Virus record (IMG/VR): IMGVR_UViG_3300022745_000106
Coordinates: 1-35,029 of that record
Direction: 5' to 3' (one strand)
Origin: a virus
DNA: 35,029 nucleotides
A program made the position numbers and the translations under genes. Positions within the stretch are counted from its first letter, which is position 1, and the number at the start of each line of letters is the position of its first letter. The notes beneath the pieces are model-generated. The model was not told the origin of the DNA and did not search any database. It saw nothing but the letters and a program-made list of their open reading frames with translations. Below are positions 14,918-22,602 of this stretch, one piece after another.

Positions 14918-15628
14918 TCAGACTCGGCTGAGGATTGCAACGAAAGTTCCCGTTCCCGTGAATGAGATTCGGGTGTAACGGCGAATGGTTCCTGGCAAGA
15001 ACAATCGCTGTGAAGAACGACCGGACGCAACCGAAATACTTCCACCAGCGATTGCGGCGAACGAAGAGTTGTCAGCACTGTCATTTGCGGTGACAACAAG
15101 TGAAGTTGCAGCAGTGGCGTGAACACTCAGGTACGCGCCGTTTGTGGTGCTTGTCACCACACCGTCAATGCTTGCGGTAGGAGAAGTCGAGTTGTTGAAC
15201 GGCGAGTACACAAAACCTCGGACCATTCCACCTTCATCCGACATGTCCAACTTTGCAGTGATTGACGAAACGTTGCCAACATCGGTGTTAATCGCGTACT
15301 CACTTTGGATTGCATCCCATGAGTAAGCAGGGTTACCGAAAGAGGCAGCGACAGTGCATCCGGCAGGAACATATGACCAATAGGTTTTTGTTCCCGCGAA
15401 AAACACCTGCGTGAAAATGTCGTCATCTGCCCCCACAACACCGTCGAAAATACCGGCGAGAGAAACAGACAAATCCTTCAACCCTGGAATGTACGTCTTG
15501 GACGTTTTTCCAAAAGTTGTTGTTTCCGACTTGTCTCGGCTTCCGGTCCACGACGCGCTATTCAGGAATGAAGAGAGGTCGTAACCATTGCCAAGAACTG
15601 CGGCATTGGAACCATGCACAGCAGCCAT
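14918..15628 (-). CDS. Tail tube-like protein with extra C-terminal domain (paralogue 1)
   Basis: A 236-aa protein that begins MAAVHGSNAAVLGNGYDL and carries RDKSETTTFGKTSKTYIPGL, nearly identical to the block in the downstream 139-aa protein. The first ~145 residues are therefore a tail-tube fold. Residues ~145-236 are an added beta-rich domain (SIDGVVTSTTNGAYLSVHA; RISFTGTGTFVAILS) that would project from the tube or cap it. It could be the major tube protein with a surface domain, or a minor tube or tail-terminator-proximal subunit. There is a 1-bp overlap with the upstream 141-aa gene and a 17-bp gap to the paralogue. Confidence 0.7.
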   Translation of the reverse strand: MAAVHGSNAAVLGNGYDLSSFLNSASWTGSRDKSETTTFGKTSKTYIPGLKDLSVSLAGIFDGVVGADDDIFTQVFFAGTKTYWSYVPAGCTVAASFGNPAYSWDAIQSEYAINTDVGNVSSITAKLDMSDEGGMVRGFVYSPFNNSTSPTASIDGVVTSTTNGAYLSVHATAATSLVVTANDSADNSSFAAIAGGSISVASGRSSQRLFLPGTIRRYTRISFTGTGTFVAILSRV

Positions 15629-16053
15629 TACGGAACACTCCCTTCAATGGCATCAGTGGCGGGGCTAGAAGTGGCCTCAGAGTTGTCAGGAGTGGTAAGT
15701 GGTGCATCGGGTAGTACAACAGTATCGGCAACCTCTACGGGTGCTTCTACTGTCTCAACAGTGGGCGTGTCAAGAGCAGGCTCTTCGACAACGGGTTCAA
15801 CCACCAGTGCTGGCGGAATGTTTTCATTTGCCTCGATGCTTGCCATGACAAAATCGGGCAAGGGCCAAGGGTCACTTGCGAGTTGGATTTTTCCGTCCCG
15901 CAGTTCAAGTTCGACCGATGAAGCAGACATATCTGAGAATGTCCCACCGGCTGCAACTTCGACTTCCTCGCCCGTGACGGTTGACGGATACGCGTGACCC
16001 ACGAGGGAGCGATATTCGGTACTGCCTTCTGCCTTGCTCTTAGGAGGTGTCAT
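15628..16053 (-). CDS. Hypothetical protein with Pro/Val/Glu-rich tail, 141 aa
   Basis: A 141-aa protein between the tail terminator and tail tube genes. The N-terminal ~60 residues could fold into a small beta domain (RSLVGHAYPSTVTGEEVEVAAGG ends this part). From ~75 on it is low-complexity and acidic, rich in Val, Glu, Pro and Thr (VVEEPALDTPTVETVEAPV), and probably disordered. It overlaps the upstream stop by 4 bp (ATGA) and the next gene by 1 bp. I do not recognise the family. Location suggests a neck or tail accessory protein. The layout (small folded domain plus disordered acidic tail) loosely echoes the 111-aa and 150-aa proteins after the capsid gene. Confidence 0.6.
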   Translation of the reverse strand: MTPPKSKAEGSTEYRSLVGHAYPSTVTGEEVEVAAGGTFSDMSASSVELELRDGKIQLASDPWPLPDFVMASIEANENIPPALVVEPVVEEPALDTPTVETVEAPVEVADTVVLPDAPLTTPDNSEATSSPATDAIEGSVP

Positions 16054-16469
16054 CCCATTTCCTTACTGACCTCGTAGTTTGTCATTACCCGTTCCAGATT
16101 CTTTGCGTCTGGGCCAATCTCAAAAGGCGATGAAACGGTTCTGACTCGGAGAAACCTAACCCCGCCAATCGTCTGATTCTTAATGGAGGTTAGCACTTGC
16201 ATGATCGAATAGGACCAAGAAAATGCCGTCGCAATGTCTGAGTGTCGAACGGTGACTTGCAGACGTGGGTGCTCTTGAAGCAGCGGCACACCGAATGTCT
16301 CGGTCGGTGGAGTTCCACCGTATTGCAATAGGCCAACTGAGTTATCCGGTAGTTCTGGCAAATCGTAAAGGAACAGATTGCCAACAGTGTCGCCACTCGG
16401 GGCAGGCAAGTTGAGGAATGACAAAGTGCCATTTGCGTCTAGGTAATCACCTAGCAGTTCGACCATCAT
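16050..16469 (-). CDS. Tail terminator protein
   Basis: A 139-aa protein in the standard connector order (adaptor, stopper, gp10-like, terminator, tube). It has the alpha/beta pattern of tail terminator / minor capsid proteins: an N-terminal helix (MMVELLGDYLDAN), a strand-rich middle with LLQYGGTPPTETFG, then a strand LQVTVRHSDIATAFSWSY with a long helix (SIMQVLTSIKNQ), and a last strand pair (GVRFLRVRTVSSPFEIG) with a conserved-type end (RVMTNYEVSKEMG). Terminators form a ring that caps the tail tube and joins it to the head. It overlaps the gene before it by 1 bp and the gene after it by 4 bp. Confidence 0.7.
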   Translation of the reverse strand: MMVELLGDYLDANGTLSFLNLPAPSGDTVGNLFLYDLPELPDNSVGLLQYGGTPPTETFGVPLLQEHPRLQVTVRHSDIATAFSWSYSIMQVLTSIKNQTIGGVRFLRVRTVSSPFEIGPDAKNLERVMTNYEVSKEMG

Positions 16470-16873
16470 TACTTGAACACCTTCGCCTTCGCTTTATCTA
16501 TTGCTCCGGCCAAATGCTCTGGCAAAGAATGTGATTCCTCGATTAGCGGTTGTTCCACAAACTTTGCTTGGGTGGGTGGCTCGTGACGGGCGCGGAGGAT
16601 TTCGTGAACTGCGGCGGCGTAATCAACACCAACGCCATTAGTAGCAGCAGGGTCACCATACTCAACTGAATAGTCACGGTCACCGTTACGATAAAGAGTT
16701 CCAGTCGCTTTAAGTGCGCCGGTATCCACTGGTACAAGAATCTGCGAGTGGTCGAAAACCCTTTCCGTGCTGTTGTGCATTTCTTGGTCGAGTTCACGAA
16801 GAGCCTCTTTCTTGAACCGTTCAAGTTGCTTTTGCAACCGCTCGGTGTTTAGCGTGAAACCGTCAATAGGCAT
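16469..16873 (-). CDS. HK97 gp10-like neck protein
   Basis: A 134-aa protein with the hallmarks of the HK97-gp10-like family. An N-terminal amphipathic helix (RLQKQLERFKKEALRELDQE) is followed by the signature LVPVDTGALKATGTL. Then come a short strand region (DYSVEYGDPAATNGVGVDYAAAVHE) and a C-terminal helix. Proteins of this family take part in head-tail joining and tail completion. It starts at the stop of the stopper gene (1-bp overlap) and ends at the start of the terminator gene. The VPVDTGxLxxS-type signature makes this one of the firmer assignments in the connector block. Confidence 0.8.
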   Translation of the reverse strand: MPIDGFTLNTERLQKQLERFKKEALRELDQEMHNSTERVFDHSQILVPVDTGALKATGTLYRNGDRDYSVEYGDPAATNGVGVDYAAAVHEILRARHEPPTQAKFVEQPLIEESHSLPEHLAGAIDKAKAKVFK

Positions 16874-17229
16874 TATGAGAACCCCACTTCAATGTTGTGG
16901 AGTGTTCCGTCAGTGTCATAGTTCCGACTGATTGACGCGAGTGGACGCTGAGGCCAGTTAGCGGGAGAAGTCACGATGATTTGATCTTTCTCGTCAATGT
17001 CCACCGGAACTGTGCCACCGATAGGAATAGCCTTGATGTAGGCCACGTTTTGCATCGAGATATTTACGCCACCCGCATTTGACGTTTTCGTTTCTCGCAC
17101 CGTGAGCAAGCATTTGTAGACACGAGAGTTTGAGCCAACCGTGTCACGACCGTATTTGTCCTTGCCTGCAAAACTCGTCACCGTGATTCGGTGAAGCATG
17201 AGTTCATCAAACTCGTCACCGATTGCCAT
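16873..17229 (-). CDS. Head-tail stopper (head closure) protein
   Basis: A 118-aa, beta-rich protein between the adaptor and the gp10-like gene. It begins with a short helix (IGDEFDELMLHRITVTS) and continues with strands (DTVGSNSRVYKCLLTVRE; VAYIKAIPIGGTVPVDIDEKD; QIIVTSPANWPQRPLASISRN), a pattern common to stopper proteins that close the portal channel after packaging. The YKCLLTVRE and DEKDQIIV segments are where small beta-barrel stoppers carry their conserved strands. Overlaps of 1 bp on both sides imply coupled translation. The call relies partly on position. Confidence 0.65.
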   Translation of the reverse strand: MAIGDEFDELMLHRITVTSFAGKDKYGRDTVGSNSRVYKCLLTVRETKTSNAGGVNISMQNVAYIKAIPIGGTVPVDIDEKDQIIVTSPANWPQRPLASISRNYDTDGTLHNIEVGFS

Positions 17230-17999
17230 TAGTCAGTCGCCCCCCATGTGTAAGAAGAAACGTTGGCGTTCAAAAGATTGCCTGCTGAGTCAATCGGTGC
17301 AGGGTAATCGAACTGACCAATGCCAAACATATGAGTGTCGGTGGTCTGAGTCATTTGCACCGTGAAACCAGTCTTACGACGGCGACGTTCACGGATTGAC
17401 TTTGCAAGATCGTAGTAACGCTGCGCCATTTGCCCGTGCATCAAACGCAACGGACCAACAACCTTGTCTTCCTTACCGCTGTATCGAGCGGCGATTTGTT
17501 CTGCAAGATTTGCAGCAGCAGCGTATGGCTCTTGTGCTGTCTCGGTGAGCAAGTAGTTAATCTCGCTGTCGCTGCAAAACGGAGCAGACATATCCGTGTC
17601 GCCCACCATGAAACGAACGGCGTCAATCTTCCTGGCAGATGGGTCACCGGAGTAAGTCGCATATCCCAGAGCAGGAGAAGTAATGAGCAGCGACATGAAA
17701 CCGTCGTTTGGAACTCTCAGATTCTTTGACCCCGTGTAGGTGAGGTCGAAGTAGGAAGCGTAAACACCGGCAGGGATTGTGGCAGTGTCCGTAGTCGTCC
17801 ACGCATATTGCAGAACGCCACTCGTTGCAGGGTTGACAATCGTTGCGTTTTGACGCAGTAGTTCGACCGGCGTTGTGGCAAGTGTCTGAATGACAAACTG
17901 AGCAGTTGCACCAGTCAAGTCAATGACGGTGCTCCCCTGCGAGGCTGTGCGCTGGACAATGGGGAGTTCATCGCCCTGCCGAATCACAATGTCAGCCAT
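17229..17999 (-). CDS. Head-tail adaptor fused to a BppU-like beta domain
   Basis: A 256-aa protein that appears to be a fusion. Residues 1-110 have the pattern of the immunoglobulin-like domain of BppU-type baseplate proteins (GDELPIVQRTASQG, DLTGATAQFVIQ, IPAGVYASYFDLTYTGSKN). Residues ~117-215 look like a gp6-type connector: GDPSARKIDAVRFMVGDTD, then SDSEINYLLTETAQEPYAAAANLAEQIA, then a helix ending in RERRRRK. The adaptor part would bind the underside of the portal and start the neck. The beta domain could decorate the collar. The gene follows the repeat protein by 2 bp. The adaptor assignment is stronger than that of the fused domain. Confidence 0.65.
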   Translation of the reverse strand: MADIVIRQGDELPIVQRTASQGSTVIDLTGATAQFVIQTLATTPVELLRQNATIVNPATSGVLQYAWTTTDTATIPAGVYASYFDLTYTGSKNLRVPNDGFMSLLITSPALGYATYSGDPSARKIDAVRFMVGDTDMSAPFCSDSEINYLLTETAQEPYAAAANLAEQIAARYSGKEDKVVGPLRLMHGQMAQRYYDLAKSIRERRRRKTGFTVQMTQTTDTHMFGIGQFDYPAPIDSAGNLLNANVSSYTWGATD

Positions 18000-18001
18000 G
18001 A

Positions 18002-19876
18002 CTACTCTCCATCCACAATCGTTGCTGCCCCAGAAGTGCTAACACGGTTCGAATCTCCTGCCGCTCTGACTCTGGTTATACCACTTGACGCCACTCGATC
18101 ATCGGAACTCTTCACTGCTGAAACGTCAGTTTTTGCTCCAACACCGTGAACTCGGATGAGCGTGGCATCCATATAAGGCAAGTTCATGTGCCCTGTAAAG
18201 AGTGCAGCGAAGTTCGGTACAACAGGGATTGGGTCACCCGTTGAGGTAATCGTTCCCGCTTGCTGAGAAATGACGGCAGAAATAATAGGAAGTACCGAGA
18301 TAACTAGACCGCCACCAGAAACCACGCCCTGCTGTGCGCCGGTAACCGTGTCCCTACCAGGAATGACGTGGGTAGTGATTCCACTCGGAGTGACAACCCC
18401 TACTGTCCCCGTCGTCACCGTTGTCGAACCAGGAATGACCGGCGTTACGTCAACAACAACAGTGACGGTTCCACTTTGAACACCAACGACGAGTTGCTGA
18501 TTTGGCACAACTGCGACGGGTGCATCAGTGGGTGCAACGGCTCCTTGTTGCTGACCAGTCACCGTATCCGTATTGGGGATGCGAGGAGTGGGAACGCCAA
18601 CAGGAGAAATGGAGCCTACTTGTTGCCCCGCTACCGCCGTAGAGCCTGGAACGACGGTAACGGGGAGTCCAGTGGGAGCAACGGTTCCGTTTGTGGGGTT
18701 GCTCGATACGCCATTGACACTAGTGCTGTTTGGAATAACAACGATAGGTGCATCAGCAGCAGTGACAACGCCTTGTTGAATACCAAGAACAGTTGCCGCA
18801 TTGTCAAAGACTGGAACTGGCTCACCAACAGGAGCAACGGTTCCCTGCGATTGACCAGTTGCAGTAGTCGAGTTCGGTTGAACGGCTACTGGAATCCCAA
18901 CAGGGGACACCGTTCCGTTTGTGACAGTGCTACCAGTCGCGGTTGTTTGGTTCGGGATGACTGGAACATCAAGGCCGACCGGAGAAACTGTTCCCTGCTG
19001 AACAGCGATTACTGTTGTTGAAGCGTCAATGACAGAAATCGGTAGGCCGCTCGATGTGACTACACCTTGCAGGATTCCGAGCACATTTGTGGTGCTGTCA
19101 ATGACCGGAACAGGAATGCCGATCGCACTGACCGTTCCAGCGTTTTGTCCTACCGCAGAAGTTGTTCCACCTTCGACAAAAACTGGAAGGCCGGTAGGCG
19201 TAACAGTTCCATTTGTCGGGCTAGAAGAAACTCCCGTTGCACTAGTCGAGCCAGGAATAACTGCAATCGGGGCATCGGTGGGGCTGACAATGCCTTGTTG
19301 CAGGGCCAAAACGGTGTCTGTGGCGGGTTGAACGTGTACGGGTGTCCCTGTGGGAGCAACCGTGCCCTGAGACTGTCCTACGGCCCCTGAAACCGCTGGC
19401 TCGACCGGAATGACGATTCCAGTAGGAGTTACCGTTCCCTGCTGTCTTCCGACAGAAGTTGTTTGACCAGGAATAACCGGAACATCTACGCCGGTAACAG
19501 TTATTGTCCCTGCGCCCTGACCGACCGCGTTTGTCGAACTCGGGTCAACAAAAACTGGCAGACCAGTGACGGTTACTGTGCCTTGCTGCAACCCCGTGGC
19601 GGTAGTGGCATTTGGCTCTACCGCGATAACAATCCCTGTCGGCGTAACTGTGCCGTTTGTTGCGCCACTGCTGACACCCGTAACCGTTGTCGAGTTCGGA
19701 ATGACAGAAACAACTTCGCCAACCGGAGTGACGGTTCCAGAGACAGAAGTTGATTGTGGCAAAACCCACTGACCAACAACGGCCTTCGCGTTAGTGGTGG
19801 GGCTGAAAGTTCCAACCGGAAAGAAGACGGCATCAAGATCAAATGGTGTGATTCGGTTGCCAAGAGGTAGCGCCAT
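18002..19876 (-). CDS. Repeat-built virion protein (about 21 units of 24 aa)
   Basis: A 624-aa protein made mostly of a repeat. After an N-terminal segment of 46 residues, residues ~47-565 hold about 21 consecutive units with the consensus GTVxPxGxPVxVxPxSTxxxGxQQ. Most are 24 residues; three are 28 (units 1, 7, 14) and one is 26 (unit 11). The last 59 residues are different and charged (LPYMDATLIRVHGVGAKTDV...). There are no cysteines and almost no aromatic residues in the repeats, which suits a beta-helix or fibrous shaft. It lies between the 270/272-aa paralogues and the adaptor gene, so I infer a head fibre, collar whisker or long decoration protein. I recognise no named family. Confidence 0.7.
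   Translation of the reverse strand: MALPLGNRITPFDLDAVFFPVGTFSPTTNAKAVVGQWVLPQSTSVSGTVTPVGEVVSVIPNSTTVTGVSSGATNGTVTPTGIVIAVEPNATTATGLQQGTVTVTGLPVFVDPSSTNAVGQGAGTITVTGVDVPVIPGQTTSVGRQQGTVTPTGIVIPVEPAVSGAVGQSQGTVAPTGTPVHVQPATDTVLALQQGIVSPTDAPIAVIPGSTSATGVSSSPTNGTVTPTGLPVFVEGGTTSAVGQNAGTVSAIGIPVPVIDSTTNVLGILQGVVTSSGLPISVIDASTTVIAVQQGTVSPVGLDVPVIPNQTTATGSTVTNGTVSPVGIPVAVQPNSTTATGQSQGTVAPVGEPVPVFDNAATVLGIQQGVVTAADAPIVVIPNSTSVNGVSSNPTNGTVAPTGLPVTVVPGSTAVAGQQVGSISPVGVPTPRIPNTDTVTGQQQGAVAPTDAPVAVVPNQQLVVGVQSGTVTVVVDVTPVIPGSTTVTTGTVGVVTPSGITTHVIPGRDTVTGAQQGVVSGGGLVISVLPIISAVISQQAGTITSTGDPIPVVPNFAALFTGHMNLPYMDATLIRVHGVGAKTDVSAVKSSDDRVASSGITRVRAAGDSNRVSTSGAATIVDGE
18185..19738 (-). repeat. Tandem coding repeat, ~72-bp period
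   Basis: This part of the 624-aa gene encodes the ~21 degenerate units. The period is 72 bp, with 84-bp units at the 1st, 7th and 14th places. Units have diverged enough that the DNA is not a simple satellite, yet the frame is kept throughout. Confidence 0.8.
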
Positions 19877-19883
19877 TGTGGGC

Positions 19884-20702
19884 CTACCCGTTAGCGATTT
19901 CTAAAGAAAAGTCCGTAATGCCAGTAGAAGTCGAGTCTGCATTGTAAACAAAAAGCAATGCGGAAGTGTCATACACAATCGGCATACCAGTAACGCCAGG
20001 GCCGTGATTGGGGAGGATGGGAATAGTACCCTCACCGACCATTGCCCTACCACTCCACAAGCGGCGACCAACACAAAAGTTAACAACGCCAGTTGTAGCA
20101 ACAGTTCCACCGACAATGACTGACTCCAACTTTTGAATACCCGAATCGCCAGAGGCAAGTTGGTACTGCTGGCATCGGTGAAGAGTCAAACCACTATAAC
20201 TAGAAAGTTCTGCTGTTGCTGACTTTCCCGTTGTTCCCGCCTGATTTGTGTAAGTAACTGTGGCAGTAGTAGCAGTTGCCGATACAGCAGTAGTAACCCA
20301 TGAGAAAAGTTCAAGGTTTGAGTAATCAGTGTTGGGCACTCGCGCAGCGTATGAAGGCGGCGTGGTGATCGTCGTTGTGGCAAGCGCAGTAAGAGGGACG
20401 CTGACGGCGTAAAGAAGATCGTAAATCTTCACAAACCCCGCAACGCCAGGACCACCGTGTACTCGGGTGAGGTATCCAGTATTACCAGCACCGAAAGAGT
20501 CAATGGGAGGGAAGCCTGTAACGGCATCCGTAGGAACCTGACCAGGGGTTGTAGCGAATGCCGCAGTACCCGCAGCAGGGTCACCAGTTGTAGTGAAGTT
20601 GACAAAACTTCTTTGGGCAACAGTGGTAACAGAAGAGGTCTTGTACCACTTGATGATCTGCTTGGCTGCCGCAGCGTATTGAGCGCCCGTTGTGATAGCC
20701 AT
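19884..20702 (-). CDS. Virion structural protein, paralogue B, 272 aa
   Basis: A 272-aa beta-rich protein, one of two adjacent paralogues. Shared blocks include GNTGYLTRV (near residue 75), KIYDLLYAV, WVTTAVSATATT followed by YTNQAGTTG (near 135-155), SGDSG then KLESV, GGTVATTGVVNFCV and the final DFSLEIANG. I do not recognise a named family. Proteins of this look in actinophages are virion-associated, so a capsid or collar accessory is inferred from position between capsid and connector genes. It begins on the stop of its paralogue (TAATG, 1-bp overlap) and ends 7 bp before the repeat protein gene. Confidence 0.65.
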   Translation of the reverse strand: MAITTGAQYAAAAKQIIKWYKTSSVTTVAQRSFVNFTTTGDPAAGTAAFATTPGQVPTDAVTGFPPIDSFGAGNTGYLTRVHGGPGVAGFVKIYDLLYAVSVPLTALATTTITTPPSYAARVPNTDYSNLELFSWVTTAVSATATTATVTYTNQAGTTGKSATAELSSYSGLTLHRCQQYQLASGDSGIQKLESVIVGGTVATTGVVNFCVGRRLWSGRAMVGEGTIPILPNHGPGVTGMPIVYDTSALLFVYNADSTSTGITDFSLEIANG

Positions 20703-21514
20703 TACCCGTTCGCAATCTCTATCTGGAAATCAGAAATACCACCAGCAGTGGAGTCGGGAACGGTTGTAATGAAAAGTGCAGAAGTGTCAAACACCTGCGG
20801 CATACCAGTCTTGTCAATCGTGTCAGCAACAGCAGCGTTTGTCAGAGGAAACCTGCCTTGCCACAATGGTCGAACAACGCACACGTTCACTACACCAGTA
20901 GTCGCCACGGTTCCACCGACCGTCACGGACTCGATTTTCTGAACACCACTGTCACCAGATTGAAGAGAAATCGGCACAATGCGGTGGATTGAAAAACCAG
21001 ACAATGACGAGGTTGTGGCAGATGCTCGACCAGTTGTGCCTGCTTGGTTCGTGTAGTTCACCTGCAACGTGGTAGCCGTCGCTGACACTGCGGTTGTAAC
21101 CCACGCAATGATGGACAGATTAGAAAAGTCTGTTCCACCAGGAACACGAGCAGAGTAAGACGGCTGACCACTTAGGGTATTTGTGGCAAGTGTAAGAAGA
21201 GAAATATTGACACCAAAAAGAATGTCGTAAATCTTCATTCTTCCGATTTGCCCATACCCACCCATGACACGAGTGAGGTAGCCGGTATTGCCACCACCAA
21301 AAGTGTTAATCGGTGGATACCCTGCAACCGTATCGTCAATGATTTGTCCAGTTGGCGTACCAGTGAAGACAACGGATGCAGGCGCACCAGGGTTACCTGG
21401 AAGTTGCACAGTGGCAAACTCAGTAGCCGCAACGGTAGTAACGAAGGTTGGCTTTTGATAAGTAATAAGTTGCTTCGTTGCAGCAATGTACCCATCGCTC
21501 GTGGTGATTGCCAT
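20702..21514 (-). CDS. Virion structural protein, paralogue A, 270 aa
   Basis: A 270-aa partner of the 272-aa protein downstream. Both start MAITT, share GNTGYLTRV, WVTTAVSATATT, NYTNQAGTTG or YTNQAGTTG, SGDSG and GGTVATTGVVN, and end in EIANG, so a tandem duplication is clear from the protein alignment. The most divergent parts are the N-terminal ~60 residues and the stretch around 215-245. The shared fold is probably a beta sandwich, with one Cys in GVVNVCVVRPLW. Function unknown; virion component inferred from its place between the capsid and neck genes. Confidence 0.65.
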   Translation of the reverse strand: MAITTSDGYIAATKQLITYQKPTFVTTVAATEFATVQLPGNPGAPASVVFTGTPTGQIIDDTVAGYPPINTFGGGNTGYLTRVMGGYGQIGRMKIYDILFGVNISLLTLATNTLSGQPSYSARVPGGTDFSNLSIIAWVTTAVSATATTLQVNYTNQAGTTGRASATTSSLSGFSIHRIVPISLQSGDSGVQKIESVTVGGTVATTGVVNVCVVRPLWQGRFPLTNAAVADTIDKTGMPQVFDTSALFITTVPDSTAGGISDFQIEIANG

Positions 21515-21526
21515 ACAGCATCACCC

Positions 21527-22183
21527 TTACGAGGCAGGAACCCAGAAGATCGGGTTGGGCGAGGTCACGGTCATGGTTCCACCGTTGTTTGCGGTCTGCG
21601 GAGTACCGGAGTAATCCACGTAGCACAGAACGGGGTTTGTCGCGGCAGTACCAGGAGTCGAGTCGTAGTAAACCGCGTAGTACGAAGTGAAACCAGTCGT
21701 CACAGAAGTCCATGCGGGAGTGGTCGCAGTAAGGGCCGTGATCGCTGAACCAATATTCAGCCACGTCACCGTACCGTCAGTGACCGTTGCGCCAACAGTG
21801 GTCGGCCAAGTCGGAGCAGCACCACCAGACGTGCCACCCACTGTGGCAACGTACAAGAAGCCGTTGCCAGCAGCAGGACGAACAACCGTACCGACCGTGT
21901 ACGCAGTAGTGACCGCAGCAGCAGTACCCCACGAGTTAGCGGCAGTGGTGGCCCATGCCTGACCAGTAAGCGTGTTTCCACCAGCGGTGTATCCACCAGC
22001 AGTGGTTAGTTCGGTGTTGACCGCAACAACGTCCGAAACGAACTGCGCGGTCTGAACTAGAGAGGCAATCGAAGTGACGTTTGCAAGCAACATGCACTTC
22101 AAAGTGTCAGTGCCAAGATTCGCAAGTTTCTGACCAAGCGAAAGACTTGCCTTGGCGAAGATGTGCTGAGTGCCAGTTGCCAT
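21527..22183 (-). CDS. Virion protein with surface-binding-type beta module, 218 aa
   Basis: A 218-aa protein whose centre (residues ~90-150) holds a small motif widespread in phage tail and head fibres: VGTVVRPAAGNGFLYVATV, then GGTSGGAAPTWP, then TVTDGTVTWLNIG. This module usually forms a compact beta domain that exposes a binding loop. The N-terminal ~85 residues (KASLSLGQKLANLGTDTLKCML) and the C-terminal part (FTSYYAVYYDSTPGT ... GTMTVTSPNPIFWVP) flank it. The full layout matches proteins seen in many phages near virion genes, with no proven activity. A role as capsid or collar decoration is inference. A 12-bp gap separates it from the next gene. Confidence 0.6.
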   Translation of the reverse strand: MATGTQHIFAKASLSLGQKLANLGTDTLKCMLLANVTSIASLVQTAQFVSDVVAVNTELTTAGGYTAGGNTLTGQAWATTAANSWGTAAAVTTAYTVGTVVRPAAGNGFLYVATVGGTSGGAAPTWPTTVGATVTDGTVTWLNIGSAITALTATTPAWTSVTTGFTSYYAVYYDSTPGTAATNPVLCYVDYSGTPQTANNGGTMTVTSPNPIFWVPAS

Positions 22184-22195
22184 GATTTCCTACTT

Positions 22196-22525
22196 TCAGG
22201 AGAAGTTGGCGAGGACAGCAACGGTAGTCGTTGCAGTTGCCACTACTGAACGCACACGGTAGAACGGCGCGCGGATTGGGAAAGTCTTCACGACGTTCTT
22301 TGTCGTGCTGATGGTAGTAAGAGCGTCAGGAGTTTCCGTGTCGAAGAAAGTAGTGCCGTCAAATGACCACTGAACGTCAACAGTCACCGTTCCAGTAGTA
22401 ACGGTTGCACTCACGCCGATAGAAAGATTGACCGCGTTTTCCAGAACAGAGAAAAATGGAGAAGTCACCGTTCCAACGTTTTGTGGTGCGGAGGCGATAA
22501 CGGTGACGTTCTTTGGATTCGACAC
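22196..22525 (-). CDS. Small beta-rich virion protein, 109 aa
   Basis: A 109-aa protein made of alternating hydrophobic strands rich in Thr and Val (NLSIGVSATVTTGTVTVDVQW; FDGTTFFDTETPDAL; FYRVRSVVATATTTVAVLANFS). It has no cysteines and no membrane helix. It is the first gene after the intrinsic terminator hairpin and begins the set of accessory virion genes. The fold resembles small decoration proteins, but I do not recognise the family. Confidence 0.6.
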   Translation of the reverse strand: MSNPKNVTVIASAPQNVGTVTSPFFSVLENAVNLSIGVSATVTTGTVTVDVQWSFDGTTFFDTETPDALTTISTTKNVVKTFPIRAPFYRVRSVVATATTTVAVLANFS

Positions 22526-22546
22526 GGTTTTACCTTTCTAAGAAAA

Positions 22547-22594
22547 GCAAGAGGGTGGGGTCAAAGTCTCGGGCCTCGTCACCCACCCTCTTGC
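22547..22594 (-). terminator. Strong intrinsic terminator inside the structural operon
   Basis: A perfect 13-bp stem, GCAAGAGGGTGGG (22547-22559) with CCCACCCTCTTGC (22582-22594), with a 22-nt loop. Read on the minus strand the stem is followed directly by TTTTCTT, as in a Rho-independent terminator. It lies in the 77-bp gap between the 150-aa and 109-aa genes, within an otherwise gapless operon. It probably reduces transcription past the capsid genes, or defines an mRNA 3' end by processing. Confidence 0.8.
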
Positions 22595-22602
22595 CGTCTG
22601 TG

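Noticed and set aside
18185-19738. Regular ~72-bp repeats as a possible CRISPR-like or non-coding array
   Set aside because: The repeat is kept in one open frame, units vary in sequence as protein repeats do, and no invariant repeat/spacer pattern exists.
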